Source of the DNA: Diphasiastrum complanatum
Lineage: Eukaryota; Streptophyta; Lycopodiopsida; Lycopodiales; Lycopodiaceae
NCBI GenBank assembly: GCA_029204225.1
Contig: CM055093.1
Coordinates: 24,905,912-24,969,911 of the forward strand
Length of the DNA: 64,000 nt
Direction of reading: 5' to 3'
The position numbers and the translations under genes were made by a program. Of this stretch, positions 11,541-23,198 are shown piece after piece; position 1 is the stretch's first letter, and every line of letters begins with the position of its first letter. Below the pieces are notes generated by a model, which searched no databases, had not been told where the DNA came from, and saw only the letters and a program-made list of their open reading frames with translations.

Positions 11541-12780
11541 TGTGATGCCACGAAATTGTTAAATATCGAATATCAACTTAAATATGGCATGATATACTCG
11601 AAAATGAAGATATGAGCTGGATAAATATAAATCATGAAGAAGCCTAAGTCATTTTTCGAGAATACATCTCCTAAGTACTTGCCTTGTATTTAAGGACGAG
11701 ACCTTTAAAATGGAAGACATCGCTTTGGATAGCCTTTATTAGGTCATCCACGCGAAGCGGCTCTATATGAATCGACATGTTAAATTAGAGTAATTTTAAC
11801 TCATAGTTAAATTTACCTCTTATGGTATAATTGAACATATATTCAATCTAATTGTTAACTAGACCTTTTCATGAGAGCAATGCACCTGTAGTTTTAGAGG
11901 TGTGTTTGTTCGTCCCGTAGAACATATATTGATCTCATGCTTCAGTCTCGACCATCGAGAGAGAAGAATTTATGTATTTGTAAGAGTTTGAAGAAGTGAA
12001 TAGAGTGCTGAGAGTTATTGTCCCTTATCTCTGTTCTCCGCACTGTTGACTGTGAATGATCCTGAGTCTACTAGCAATCTCTAATGCATTACATGAATTA
12101 CTCTATGATTACAGTCGTTTGTTGTGTATCCGTAAAACATGCTCTAAAGAACTGTCTTAAAATCATCTTATTCGTCTGTCGTGGATACTTTCTTTTCGGC
12201 ACTCGAATAACGTCTAAATCTGGTACAGTCTAGCACGATTGTTGAAAAAAACTGTATGTATACATTTGAGATGGCAGTCCCTGTCTGAAGAATTGAGTCT
12301 TTGATCTGTGTTCCTGATTGTAACTGACATAAGTTTCTAACGTGCTCTAAAGCTATTCGTGCTCTTTAACCATAATCTTGGACTTAAGCTGTTGGGGACT
12401 TCTGTCTAGAAACAAACAGTCCGCGAACGCGATTAATTAATTGTCTGCACAACCACGAATACACCGAACATTTCTCGACTCTCTGTTGACACCTTAATCA
12501 GCCGGAGTGTAGTACTGCTGTGCTACTTCAATAACTTCTCACCTGTAGAACGTGTTTCATCCAATTTGATAGAGGCAAGATTGCTGTTTTGGAATTATTA
12601 ATACTACACAACCCAACACAAGTAATATTGGTTACTTTCTAATGTCTGTTGACAACCAGAATAATGCCCGAAGCCACTTCACTCGAAACAAATCATAAAT
12701 TTTACCAAATATATAACTTTCTAACGTTGTTCTCTGTAGGTTCGACATTATTTACTACAAAATCTATATTAACCTTGTTG
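11541..12780 (+). repeat. Gypsy LTR1 (left LTR), 3' end clipped
   Basis: Aligns by eye to 19,464-20,722 throughout, with scattered substitutions and a small indel near 12,110. It stops after ATTAACCTTGTTG, about 20 bp short of the end seen in LTR2, and pol sequence follows immediately. A GTATTTAAGG motif at about 11,688 corresponds to GTATATAAGG in LTR2 and is the likely core promoter. Confidence 0.85.
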
Positions 12781-12785
12781 TATCT

Positions 12786-15515
12786 GTGCATGTTTCAAAG
12801 TCACTTGGAGAATCGGAATTAGCGGAATTTACTGAATTACTGAAGGAGTATCAAAATGTTTTTGTCTGGTTGCTCGACGATTTGAAAGGTATACCTGCAG
12901 AATTTGGAGAGCACCATATTGATCTTAAAGAAGATGCTATACCTGTTCGACAGAGACAATATCGTCTCAATCCAAAGTACTCCCTCATGGTTAAGGACGA
13001 ACTCAACAAGCACCTTAAGGCATGTATTATCTATCCTATTTTAAATAGTGAATGGGTTTCACCCATTGTTGTTGTTCCGAAGAAGAAGACTGGCAAAATA
13101 CAAATATGCTAGGATTTCCACAAGCTCAATGCTGCCACAAGGAAGGACCATCATTCCCTGCCCTTCACTGATCTATCTTAGATCAGGTTGCTGGTTAAGA
13201 GCATTACAGTTTCAGTGACGGTTTCTCTGGTTATAGTCAGGTTGGAGTGGGAAAGGAGGATCGTTCAAAGACCGCGTTCACTACGGATTGAGGCACTTAT
13301 GCCTACAACAAAATGCCCTTTGGTCTTTGCAATGCACCAACGACTTTTTAGCGAATCATGATGTTAATTTTTGCTGCCTTCCTAAGAACTTTTTTGGAGA
13401 TCTTTATTGATGATTTCTATGTATATAGTGATATAAAGACACATCTATAGATGTTGAAACTTACATTGCAACGGTGTCGAGATACTTGTTTATTCCTTCA
13501 TTCAGTGGAAATGTTTTCTTCGGTATGAAAGAAGGAATTTTACTTAGACACAGATTATTAAATAGAGGAATAGAAGTTGATAAAGATAAAGTCGAACTTA
13601 TAAAGAATCTCCAGATACCAACCAATCTACGTGAACTAAGAGCTTTCTTAGAACATGTTGGCTATTATCGGAGATTTATCCGAAATTATGCTTCTATTGC
13701 TGCTTCTCTTACGCATCTACTCTAGAAACAAGTGGAATACTTGTGGACGAATGAACAACAGAAAGCATTCAAAGAACTTAAGCATAAATTGATCAATGCT
13801 CCTATTTTGAGACCACCCAACTGGGCTATTTTATTTCATAGTTAGGTTGATGTTTCTGCATTTGCTATTGGCATCTGTCTAAGCCAGAAGGACTATCAGA
13901 AGAAAGATCATCCCATATACTATGCGAGTCGACAAGTCAGTGCCTCGGAGAAAAATTATTCGGCTACAGAAAGGGAAGCACTTGAAATGATTTTCACTGT
14001 TAAAATTTTTTGATATTATTTGCTGGGATATGCTTTCATTTTTCATGTCGATCACTATGCTCTAAAGTATCTGGTGAATAAACCAGATTTATCAAGACGA
14101 ATTGCTCGATGGGTTCTACTTCTGCAGGAATTTACTTATCAAGTAGAACTTTGCCAAGGAAAATATCATACGAATGCTGATTATCTATCACGACTCAGCA
14201 TAGGAAAAATTGAAAAACCAATTAATGATGATTTTTCAGACAAAAATCTATTTGAAATTTCATCTACAAATTTGTTATATTCTGATATCATTACTTATCT
14301 TAAGGATTAGATATATCCGGATGGTTTTGATTTGGAGCAAAAGACACGTTTTTCAATATAAGGTAGCACCTTATACGATTATTAACAATGTCATGTACAA
14401 GCTTGGTGCTGATCAGCAACTAAGAAGATGTCTCGAAACAAGAGATATTAAAAAGGTTATTCAAGTCTTACATTCAGAGGATGCTGGCGGACACTTTGCT
14501 TTAAAGAACACTGTTAATAAGATATTGACTGCCAAGTATTGGTGGCCAAATATGTTCAAGGATGTATCAAATTATATTCGTTCGTGTGATCCATGTCAAA
14601 GATCTGGTAAGCCAACAAAAGCAATGAATTGGCCGTTGACACCAATCCTGCCTCTTGCACCATTTGAGAAGTGGGGGATTGACTTTGTCGGTCCAATCAA
14701 CCTGTGACTTGACATACAAAGTGTCATTATATTCTTGTTGCAACGGATTATGCTACAAAGAATGTTGAGGCAGAAGCAACGAAACGAAACGATGCGAAAA
14801 CTGTCGCGGCATTCTTATTCAAATTTATAATCACAAGATATGGTTGTCCACTTGAACTAGTAAGTGACCGGGGTACACATTTTCTAAATGATACAATACG
14901 GCTGCTGACAACATATTTTCTGATTAAGCACAGAAAAACAACCCCTTATAATCCAAAAGCAAACGGGTTGACTGAGAGAAATGAAATCTCATGTAAAATC
15001 CTGACCAAGATTACTATTGCACATGCGACTGATTGGGATCAGAAATCACCATCAGTTCTCTAGGCTTATCGTGACACAGATTAGATCACGACGATGCAGA
15101 CACCATATTTTCTTACTTATGGTATGCATCCTATTTTGCCTATTGAATTTGAGGTGACAACTTTTTGTATTCAAGCTCAACAAACATATGCAAAAAGTAT
15201 TAACGAAAGGTTGAACAATATTGAAGAACTATCTGAAGCTCGTGCAAATTCACAAAAATTAACGGAGGAAATCCAGGAACAATGAAAGAAAAAATATGAT
15301 AGTCGTATCAGAAAATGTGATCTTAAAGCTGATGACTTTGCGTTGATCTATGATAGTCGACATCAAAAGTTCCCTGGAAAACTTCATAGGAGATGGCTCG
15401 GACCTTAAAAAGTCATAGAGGTGTTTGAGAATGGTTCTGTACAGCTCCAATCACTTGAAGACGAACTATTACCTACATGAATTAATGGGTCCAGACTCCA
15501 GAAATACTACCTTTG
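12786..15515 (+). pseudogene. Gypsy pol remnant: RT, RNase H, integrase
   Basis: Reverse transcriptase starts near 12,789 in frame (KSLGESELAEF; IPVRQRQYRLNP; WVSPIVVVPKKK) and continues after a TAG through YAYNKMPFGLCNAPTTF to the catalytic FIDDF box at about 13,405. The connection and RNase H follow: a YYRRFIRNYASIA segment, then YYASRQVSASEKNYSATERE and YHTNADYLSRL, ending near 14,205. Integrase follows with a zinc-binding region (H..G...C..C at about 14,505-14,600), WGIDFVGP, a DRGTHF box and NPKANGLTERN, then a C-terminal segment to about 15,512. At least ten stops or frameshifts are scattered along it, so no functional polyprotein can be made. The ATKRNDAKTVAAFL segment points to the Athila/Tat branch. 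Protease and gag are absent at this end. Confidence 0.85.
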
Positions 15516-16500
15516 ACTAGAAATTTTTATTTTTATTTTTATTCTTTTCTAGTATTTTTTTGGAATTGATTGCGAATTTTTTTCTTTTCTAGAATTGATC
15601 ACGACTTTTCTCCTATCTTTTCTAGAAATGTTCGTAAAATTTTCTACCACTTTCTAGCATTTTTTTTTTTCAAAAATCATTCTTCAAAGTGTTCTCAAGA
15701 ACTTTTTGAGAATTTTTCCAGACTTCTCTCACAATCTTTCAGGACATTTTCAAAGCCTTTTTGAGAATTTTTCTTGAATTTTTTACGACACTCAATTTGT
15801 AAGCAAAACGTGTTTGTGTTTTCGCGGATAGTTTTCGCGAATCTTTTTAGAATATTTTCTAGCATCTTTCTCCAATTTTTTGAAAAATTTTCTAGCATTT
15901 TTCTTTTGAGTGTATTTTCTACTATATTTTTATTTTCTAGAATATTTCAAGAAATTTTCTAGTATCTTACTAAAATTCATTCAAGAACCTCTCGTTAGCT
16001 TCTCTATCATTTTTTAGGATCTTACAAGAAGGATTCGCAAAACTTTCTAGAATTCTTCTAGCATATTTTTGAGAATCTCTCGACCTACTGTTTGTATTTT
16101 CTAGCATATTTTGGAGAATCTTTCGAAAATCTTTTGAGAATCTCTCGACCTACCACGTGGCCATTCATTATTCACACGTGTGTACGCCTACACATAACAA
16201 AACGGATATTGTTTTTATTTATTTATTTATTTCTTTTGTTTTCACAAATGGTCTTTATCGTCATTAAGACTAATGTCAAATCATATTTTGAAACTATGAC
16301 TATACACGCCCTTAATAATGGAAATGACAGATGTCATACCACCATGACACGTCATCATCCTCTCCCCACCGCCACTTCAAATCATAGTCATTTTCTATTT
16401 TCCTCTTCACACTTTCTTCTTGTGTTTTCATGCTTTCCTACGCTCACACTCTTTGTAATCAAAACGATCTATTACGTCCTATTGCGATCTGTAGAGCTGT
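15516..16500 (+). other. T-rich spacer between pol and the extra ORF, with a repeated TTTTCTAG motif
   Basis: No coding sequence. From 15,515 to about 16,150 variants of TTTTCTAG(A/C)ATTTTT recur many times on a strongly T-biased strand, so it looks like a degenerate minisatellite internal to the element. Tandem repeats in this position are known from Tat-lineage elements such as Retand. Confidence 0.6.
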
Positions 16501-16518
16501 CGACAAATATTTGATGCA

Positions 16519-16989
16519 ATGGCTTCTGGATCGAGTTCTAGCTCTACAATCACCTAGAAAGCACGCGCAGGAATCCGCTTGGCATCAATCCAGTCCTTTT
16601 TGGATCAATGCAGGTTGGGTAATTTGAAAGTGGACCCTTCAGTCATTTTGGCTGAAGTCAGTACCGAGTTTGTGAACTCCATCCATGTAGTCTCTGAGGT
16701 GGATTTTGAAATACATGTGCGAGGCAAATTTTTTACTATTTCTGAAGATCTGTTCTGCACAACGCTTGGATTACCATTGGATGGTAAAATTGTTGCTACA
16801 AACAGAGAATCAGTGGATGAGACCACCTACTTTCTGAGCAACTACTTTGTACCCACGAAGGGGTATAAAATCTCTATGATCAAGGATACCACCTTCAAGC
16901 TGTTCTATATTCTCTTCAGTTTGCAAAAATTGAAATTCTTTAATACGAATGTATTCGAGAGCATACATAGCAGAAGAGCCTATGTATAA
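16519..16989 (+). pseudogene. Gypsy additional ORF (plant-transposon-protein-like), N-terminal part
   Basis: An ATG at 16,519 starts MASGSSSSSTIT, followed by one stop, and then a long open frame: RLASIQSFLDQCRLGNLKV, EVDFEIHVRGKFFTISEDLF, and TTLGLPLDG. The pattern of VRGK then F..GLP is that of the putative plant transposon protein encoded between pol and the 3' LTR in Athila/Tat elements. The frame breaks at 16,987, where I infer an inversion breakpoint. The next part of the protein appears on the other strand (17,005-18,665). Confidence 0.6.
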
Positions 16990-17004
16990 CTCAGCTGAAC
17001 CGAA

Positions 17005-18665
17005 AGGCACAACTTGAAATTTCCCCTGGATTATGCCCTAGCAGAGACATTCTTTCTGCTTGATAGATAACTGGCCCCATAACCAAAGAAAGTCGTCATT
17101 TTCCCATGGCGTCTTCCAATCGTCGAAGGCAATGCCTACTCTGCCTGGTAGCATCATATAATCCACACACCATTGTAATTCAATGTTAAATGCTTGTGGA
17201 CACCACTTCCAGAATCGTGCAGCAAATGCATGGAATCTGTCAGCACATACCTTCGACTGGTTTCATCGTGATCGTTTTGCCTGAGTAGCTGTTGATGCCA
17301 GATCCTGAGTTTGTAATTCAGCAGCTAGCTTCTGGTCTTCCAACTGCTGCTTGAGATATGATAACTCCTGTTCGAGCTGGTCGATCTTCGCGTCTGCCTC
17401 CAAATATTTTGGATGGTCAGTGACTCTCGAGCAGGAAGGCACAACTCGAAGTTGCTATGTCAGATCATCAATGCGAAGCAAGGCCTAAAGATATTCTTCA
17501 TGAGAATCGGGCCCTCTGCAAGTTGGGGTGGCTTCACTAGACAACTCCTTCCAACTCAGCCAATTCATCCTCGACAAGAGCCTTCGCATCCTCGAGTCGT
17601 TGCAGGAACTCGATTCAAAAATTTTCAAGCATCTGGCCTTGGAGCTAGTTCAGTTTAGAGAGGTCTATTGTGATTGACCCGACATTGCTGCATAGAGCAA
17701 GCGCACCTTCTGTCTTTATTCTTGTCACTTGCTCCTCCTGCAAATGTTTCTGGAGAGCGACATTGTGTTTATTGGCATCTAGGAGTTGCTTTTTCAAAGA
17801 ATCGATCTCAGTCTGATAATTGACAGACTTGGCCTCAATCGCCTTATTGATCTGCTTTAAAGAATCAGCTTCATTAATGGTAGTCTGAAGCTGGTCGAGG
17901 GAACGATTTCATTCCATCAGTTGGCTTTTGTTTGATTCGAGCAAATTGATCTTCTCGTAAGACTCTTTGAGGGAGACTTGATACTTTCGCTCCGCTTCTA
18001 TCAAATCCAAAATGTTTTTCTAGTTGTGGTGATCAAGTTCGTAAATATTAGCCACTAGATTCTTGGCTTTCTCTATCATGGTGCGAAACCATTGGGGCTA
18101 GTTATCAGATTCATCTTCATCGTCCTCAGCTGCCCTAGTGTCGCATTCGGCCGTAGCTTGAGCTCTGCCTGAAGTGTCAGATGGAGTGGCATCGTCATCC
18201 GAGATTGATGCATTCTTCTTCTGCTTCTGTGAGGTTGAAGCAGAGGCTGGCCTTGACGAATCTGCAGCAGCAGCTCCATCAGTATCCCTGCCGGTGGTAG
18301 CAACTGCATTGTGATGAGAAGGGACAACATCTATCTCCATAGCAGTTGTAGCTGCTACTTCGATAGCTGGCTCAACCGCTGCTGTAGTGACTGTGGTGGG
18401 AACAGTCAAGAGGTTGGTAAGATCGATTGGTTTTGGAGGCAAGAGCCTTTCCATTAGCATGGTTTTCTCTCGATCAATCAGGATTCCAAAATGATCGCAC
18501 AGTCACGAAATATGTGCTCCTACTCTAGAAAATTTTTGGTGTTTGATCCACCTCAAAAAAGCCTTGTATGCGATAACACCGAAGCATAATGGGTTACCGG
18601 CTAGCGCGTCCAATAGATACCCAAAATTTTGGACTGAGATAGTTGCATCCGCATTGGTCAAAAAT
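17005..18665 (-). pseudogene. Gypsy additional ORF, middle part, in inverted orientation
   Basis: Read on the minus strand from 18,660, the frame gives NFGYLLDALAGNPLCFGVIA, YKAFLRWIKHQKFSRVGAHI, a stop, LCDHFGILIDREKTMLMERL and LPPKPIDL. This is the sort of sequence that follows the GLP region in the same protein family. It continues into a low-complexity Ala/Thr/Asp/Glu linker, then a coiled coil of about 200 residues with heptads (for example INLLESNKSQLME, IDSLKKQLLDANKH, IDQLEQELSYLKQQLEDQ), and ends with RFHAFAARFWKWCPQAF near 17,250. About four stops interrupt it. An independent antisense ORF, as reported for some Tat elements, is the alternative, but the content fits the missing middle of the flanking sense ORF. 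Confidence 0.55.
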
Positions 18666-18670
18666 ATAGC

Positions 18671-19147
18671 TTGATTTGCATATTAGCAGGTTTGTTGATC
18701 AATGTAAATATGGCCTATCCTGAACTATTCAGTCTTTATGTGGATTGGGAGCGAAACCTTGCTGATTATTTTGCAGAGATTCGACACAATATGCAAGATC
18801 GAAGGAAGGCACTTCGTTATAAGCAATTTTATACATATACATTTTGGCAGTTTGGAACATTTGCGGCAAAGACATTGTTTTTCGTTCAGAATCTTTATGT
18901 TAAAAGTTTTTTTATCAGATTTTCAGCTTGCTATTGTAAAGAAATCACACTTCGTAGTGATTCAGATGAAGATATCAAGTCAACTCAGAAACTTTTTGAG
19001 GAACATTGCTCTCGGTTAAGCCTTGAAGAATTTGGCAACCTACCAGTGGGCCGCTATACGAAATCAAAAGAAGACTTGATGTTGATTGAGGCTCAACAAA
19101 ATTTGGAGTTAGCCCAAAAACTACATGAAGAATTGGATCCTTCTTAA
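18671..19147 (+). pseudogene. Gypsy additional ORF, C-terminal part
   Basis: An open sense frame of 158 codons includes NMAYPELFSLYVDWERNLAD, YFAEIRHNMQDRRKALRYKQ, a short aromatic stretch, and an acidic, coiled-coil-like tail (LMLIEAQQNLELAQKLHEEL) that ends in a TAA. It is the expected end of the extra ORF: a non-coding stretch, polypurine tract and LTR2 follow. The left boundary coincides with the end of the inverted block. No enzymatic motif is visible. Confidence 0.5.
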
Positions 19148-19450
19148 ATATTCATTCTTTGCCTATATTGTGGTGACGTTTCTATGTGATGCCGAATTCA
19201 GATCTTTGAAGTTTTGAAGATCTTTTGAAGTTTGATTTCAGTTCTCATCAATAATTTAAAGATCAAATCAAACCAACCTATTTAATTCAAAGACACAGCA
19301 AAGGCACATATTCTCTAAGACGAAGAAATATCTAAAGGAAGAATCATATGAAGAAATATCTTTTCGCCTTAATGAAAATATGAAGAACAGAATGTTTCGC
19401 GAATGATCTTCGAAATAAAGATTATATGTTTACGAGGACGTTTCACATTT

Positions 19451-19463
19451 GAGGAAGGGGATA
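19451..19463 (+). other. Polypurine tract of the Gypsy element
   Basis: GAGGAAGGGGATA directly abuts the TGTGATG start of LTR2, the expected position and composition of the plus-strand primer site. Confidence 0.85.
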
Positions 19464-20741
19464 TGTGATGCCACGAAATTGTTAAATATCGAATATCAAC
19501 TTAAATATGGCATGATATACTAAAAAATGAAGATATAAGCTGGATAAATATAAATCATGAAGAGGCCTAAGTCATTTTTCGAGAATATATCTCCTAAGTA
19601 CTTGTCTTGTATATAAGGACAAGACCTTTAAAAGGGAAGACATTGCTTTGGATAGCCTTTATTAGGTCATCCATGCGAAATGACTCCATATGAATCGACA
19701 TCTTAAACTAGAGTAATTTTAACTCATAGTTAAATATACCTCTTATGGTATATTTGAACATATATTCAACCTAATTGTTAACAAGACCTTTTCACGGGAG
19801 TGACGCACTTGTAGTTTTAGAGGTGTGTTTGTTCTCCCCGTAGAGCATATATTGATCTCACGCTTCAATCCCGACCATCGAGAGAGAGGAGTTTATGTAT
19901 TTGTAAGAGTTTGAAGAAGTGAATAGAGTGCTGAGAGTTATTCTCCCTTATCTCTGTTCTCCGCACTGTTGAGTGTGAGTGATCCTGAGTCTACTAGCAA
20001 TCTCTAACGCATTACATGAATTACTCTCTGATACAGACTCTCTAGCGCATTACAATCGTTTGCTGTGTATCCGTAGAACATGCTTTAAAGAACTATCTTA
20101 AAATCATCTTATTCGTCTGTCGCAAATACTTTCTTTTCGGCACTCGAATAACGTCTACATTTGGTACAGTCTAGCACGATCGTTGAATAAAACTGTATGT
20201 ATACATTTGAGATGACAGTCCCTATCTGAAGAATTGAGTCTTTGATCTGTGTTCCTAGTTGTCACTGACATAAGTTTCTAACGTGCTCTAAAACTATTTG
20301 TGCTCTTTAACCATAATCTTGGACTTAAGTTGTTGAGGACTTTTGTCTAGAAACGAACAGTTTGCGAACGTGATTAATTAATTGTTTGCACAACCACGAA
20401 TACATCAAACATTTCTCGACTCTTTGTTGACACCTTAATTAGCCGGAGTGTAGTACTGTTGTGCTACTCTGATAACATCTCACCTGTAGAACACGTTTCA
20501 TTCGATTTGATAGAGGCAAAACTGTTGCTCTGGAATAATTAACACTACACAACCCAACACAAGTGATACTGGTTACTTACTAATGTCTGTTGACAACCAG
20601 AATAATGCCCGAAGCCACTTCACTCGAAACAAATCATAAATTGTACCAAATATATAATTTTCTAACGTTGTCCTTTGTGGGTTCGACATTATTTACTACA
20701 AAATCTATATTAACCTTGTTGGTATAGCACGACATATACCA
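19464..20741 (+). repeat. Gypsy LTR2, complete
   Basis: Begins TGTGATG and most likely ends ATATACCA at 20,741, giving TG...CA ends. A GTATATAAGG motif near 19,608 is a plausible TATA box. It serves both as the right LTR of the pol-bearing copy and as the left LTR of the following gag fragment. Confidence 0.85.
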
Positions 20742-20746
20742 ATTTT

Positions 20747-20763
20747 TGGCGCCATTGCCGGGG
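20747..20763 (+). other. Primer binding site, tRNA-Asp type
   Basis: TGGCGCCATTGCCGGGG lies 5 bp after the end of LTR2. It is complementary to the 3' end of plant tRNA-Asp with one mismatch (A for G at the eighth base). This is the PBS used by Athila/Tat elements. Confidence 0.85.
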
Positions 20764-20816
20764 GTAGCTTAGGAAAGTTATAAGAAATCTGACACATCCA
20801 TCTCCATTTCCGGTGT

Positions 20817-21065
20817 ATGTCAGATAGAGAATCCCAATTAGAATGATACCGTAAGCTTAGAGAGGAATTTTTACGAAGACAGAGTGAGAGTGCGAGTCGA
20901 AGAAATTTCGACGAGATCATTGCCCAGTTACTTGAACTCCTAATTAGCTTCAGTATGGAGGGTCCTGCTGAATGTTTCACTTCTATCTCAAAAACTAAGT
21001 ACGATTATTTTAAATGGACTACTTCAGATGATGCAGATAGCTATTCACCTAGAATAGAGTCCTAA
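20817..21065 (+). pseudogene. Gypsy gag N-terminal fragment
   Basis: An ATG about 54 bp after the PBS starts MSDRESQLE, followed by a stop, then an open frame LREEFLRRQSESASRRNFDE and on to SMEGPAECF and KYDYFKWTTSDDADS. Position and composition suit the start of gag, but no zinc knuckle or protease follows. Sequence similarity to the element is lost after about 21,065, so this copy is truncated. Confidence 0.5.
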
Positions 21066-22075
21066 GCATGGATCAACTATTCATAGAATTGCTATTGATA
21101 ACTCTACACATGCATACGTTGTCTCAGACCTTGTCTAAACTCCATTTAGTGTGTTCTGGGCCTCACAAAGATATTAGTTACTTTCGGGTCAAATCTAGTA
21201 TGACGTGGCATAACTAACAACTCAAGACTAGGAGTATATTGAATCCTACTTACTGGCCATGGACATAACAGGTATACATGCTAAAAAGGGGCTGTCATGT
21301 GCCAAATCCCAACTAATAACAATAACAACGAAGTTAAGCTAAAAGCAAGAAGAGAACAAGAATTCATGATAGCATATCAATAGAAAGTTAGAAACATGGA
21401 GATCACGATAGAATCACATTAGCAATGAAAGAAAGAGTACCATCAATGGGAATGGAGCATTGATTCATGTGGATTGGGCACATAATACCTAGCAATGGAG
21501 ATCCTTGTGGCATTTCTTAGATGGTTTATGGGATAAGGAAATACTTGTTTTATGAGCTAGCCGATGTTATGCTTAAATACATGATACTTTTCAAGAGTAG
21601 GTCGCTTGTGTATGATTGCCATCATACTATGGAATTAGGGTTCGATATACTTCATACAAAAAGGTTGTTTTCAAATGATAAGCATGCATTTTTAACCTAT
21701 GATTTTTGTATTGAATCATTAGTATATAAAGATGGTGTGTTGCCTATTTGTTGGAGAATGGGTAGTTCTCAGAATATATCTTTACCACACATACTCGTAT
21801 GAAGCTTTACTAAACCATGTATTGAATACCAGCTTTATAAAGTATTTTCATGAAGACATTTATTTAGAGTTTCTTGCTATAGAAAGTGCTATAAATGGGA
21901 TACGAATATATGAGATGGTTTTAATCTTCCAATTCAAATAAAAAGTATTATAGTATATGGTTGGATTGTATGTTATCTCCCATTAAACAAAATAGTGAAT
22001 GCAAACGATACAATCACGAGACGTAGAACTGCTAGGTAAACAAAGTATGCTAGACTTGTGAATAGGTTTTGATTC
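21066..22075. other. No gene seen
   Basis: AT-rich sequence with short frames only. A near-palindrome at 21,467-21,485 (CATGTG...CACATA) shares its core with a perfect one at 25,119-25,137, so both may belong to one decayed repeat. Confidence 0.35.
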
Positions 22076-22079
22076 ATGG

Positions 22080-22180
22080 AAGCTTGAATGGCATGGATTT
22101 GCCCAAGCTTCGTAGTATTCGAACTCAAAAAAGACTTCATAGAGTTCGATGGGTCAATATGACACGGATCTGCCCTGACA
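22080..22180 (+). repeat. Two conserved-loop hairpins, opposite orientation to the other copies
   Basis: Hairpin 1 (22,080-22,110) has lower stem AAGCTTG/CAAGCTT, a 3-nt bulge AAT, upper stem GGCA/TGCC and loop TGGATT. Hairpin 2 (22,153-22,179) has lower stem GTCA/TGAC, upper arm GACA/TGCC and loop CGGATC. On the minus strand both read like those at 5.5-6.0 and 51.5-51.8 kb. Confidence 0.65.
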
Positions 22181-22554
22181 ACTAATGCTATATTTGAGCC
22201 GTACATGTTTGTACTTGTTGAAGGAAAATGATAGCTTCATACATATGTAAAAGTTACTTTTGAAATTTTAGTTATGTAGAATTCCAAAGGCTCATATTTG
22301 TGTGATTTGTGGTGTAAAATTATGCAATGTGGAAATCTAAGTAAACGCTATTTTTGGGTCTAAATTTTGCTAATAGGCTAGATTCAAAACTAGTGGTACA
22401 TTTAGGGTTAAGATTAGGGCTAAAATTCTAAGGTTTGGAGAATAAAAAATAGGCATGAAGTGAGGTGTTGGAGAGAGCCCACTAAAAAATATGTAGTAGG
22501 GTAAAATCTTGTAAAAGTATCTAGCAAGACTAAAAAGCTTGTTAGGAGGAAGTG

Positions 22555-22639
22555 CTTCTTGGTTTCCAAGGGGAGGCTCAAACCTGGGACCAAAGAAACT
22601 TTGAATGCCAAGCTAACCAGTTGAGCCAACCCCGTTGGG
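22555..22639 (-). mobile_element. tRNA-like minimal SINE, copy 1
   Basis: An 85-bp element flanked by an identical 16-bp duplication, TTGTTAGGAGGAAGTG (22,539-22,554 and 22,640-22,655). On the minus strand it starts CCCAACGGGG, has an A-box TGGCTCAACTGG, a B-box-like GGTTTGAGCC, and ends CCAAGAAG. Confidence 0.8.
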
Positions 22640-22889
22640 TTGTTAGGAGGAAGTGGTGTGCTTTATGACTAAAACATATGATGTTTATTCCAGGATGCAC
22701 ATAATGAATAAATCCCAATTCATGTAGGCTGTGTGTGTCTTTCTAGTCTTTGTTCTTCTCCACCTCCTTCGTTTACACAGTTATCTGACCAATGTTTTGG
22801 GTATAGATCAAAGCAAGCATCTGCAGGCTGGGGATTCTAGGCGATTCAAGCTATAGCTTACACAAAACCCATCGGCTTCCGTCACAAAG

Positions 22890-23166
22890 GTGAGTTTGTT
22901 TGAATCCGAATGCCTCCTTTTTCAGGTTAGTTCTCGCATTTGGGCAGCACTAGGAACTGGGCTGCTGGATCGGATCTCTCTATTCTGGTTCGATGTTTTT
23001 GTTGTTACAACTTAAAACACTCTCAATGTATGTGGTTGTACTTGTTGCTTTATGGTTAGATCATTAGTTAAGGGTGAGGCTTTCGATCTCACTCCTAGAA
23101 CAGCGAGTGGGTATTGAGTCAATCCGGGGTTTTGTGACTGAGTATCTGGTTTGTCCATGTCTGCAG
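22890..23166 (+). other. 5'-UTR intron of the TOM9-like gene
   Basis: A GTGAGT donor at 22,890 and a pyrimidine-rich CTGCAG acceptor ending at 23,166 lie just upstream of the coding ATG at 23,199. I infer a leader intron. The first UTR exon probably lies within about 22,740-22,889. Confidence 0.55.
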
Positions 23167-23198
23167 TTTGAGTCAAGGAATTTAAAGGAGAGGCTAGG

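Larger units (their letters stand above)
11541..20741 (+). mobile_element. Ty3/Gypsy LTR retrotransposon, Athila/Tat type, rearranged
   Basis: Two direct ~1.25-kb LTRs start with the same TGTGATGCCACG (11,541 and 19,464). The interior has reverse transcriptase, RNase H and integrase in Gypsy order, a T-rich spacer, an extra ORF, and a polypurine tract just before LTR2. LTR1 runs directly into reverse transcriptase, so PBS, gag and protease are missing at the left. A PBS and the start of gag are instead found just right of LTR2 (20,747-21,065). The simplest reading is a tandem array of two elements sharing LTR2, with the left copy deleted for its 5' part and the right copy truncated in gag. 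Many in-frame stops in pol show it is inactive. Confidence 0.85.

Noticed and set aside
18098-18460. Free-standing minus-strand gene between pol and LTR2
   Set aside because: The frame extends on both sides and fits better as an inverted part of the element's extra ORF.
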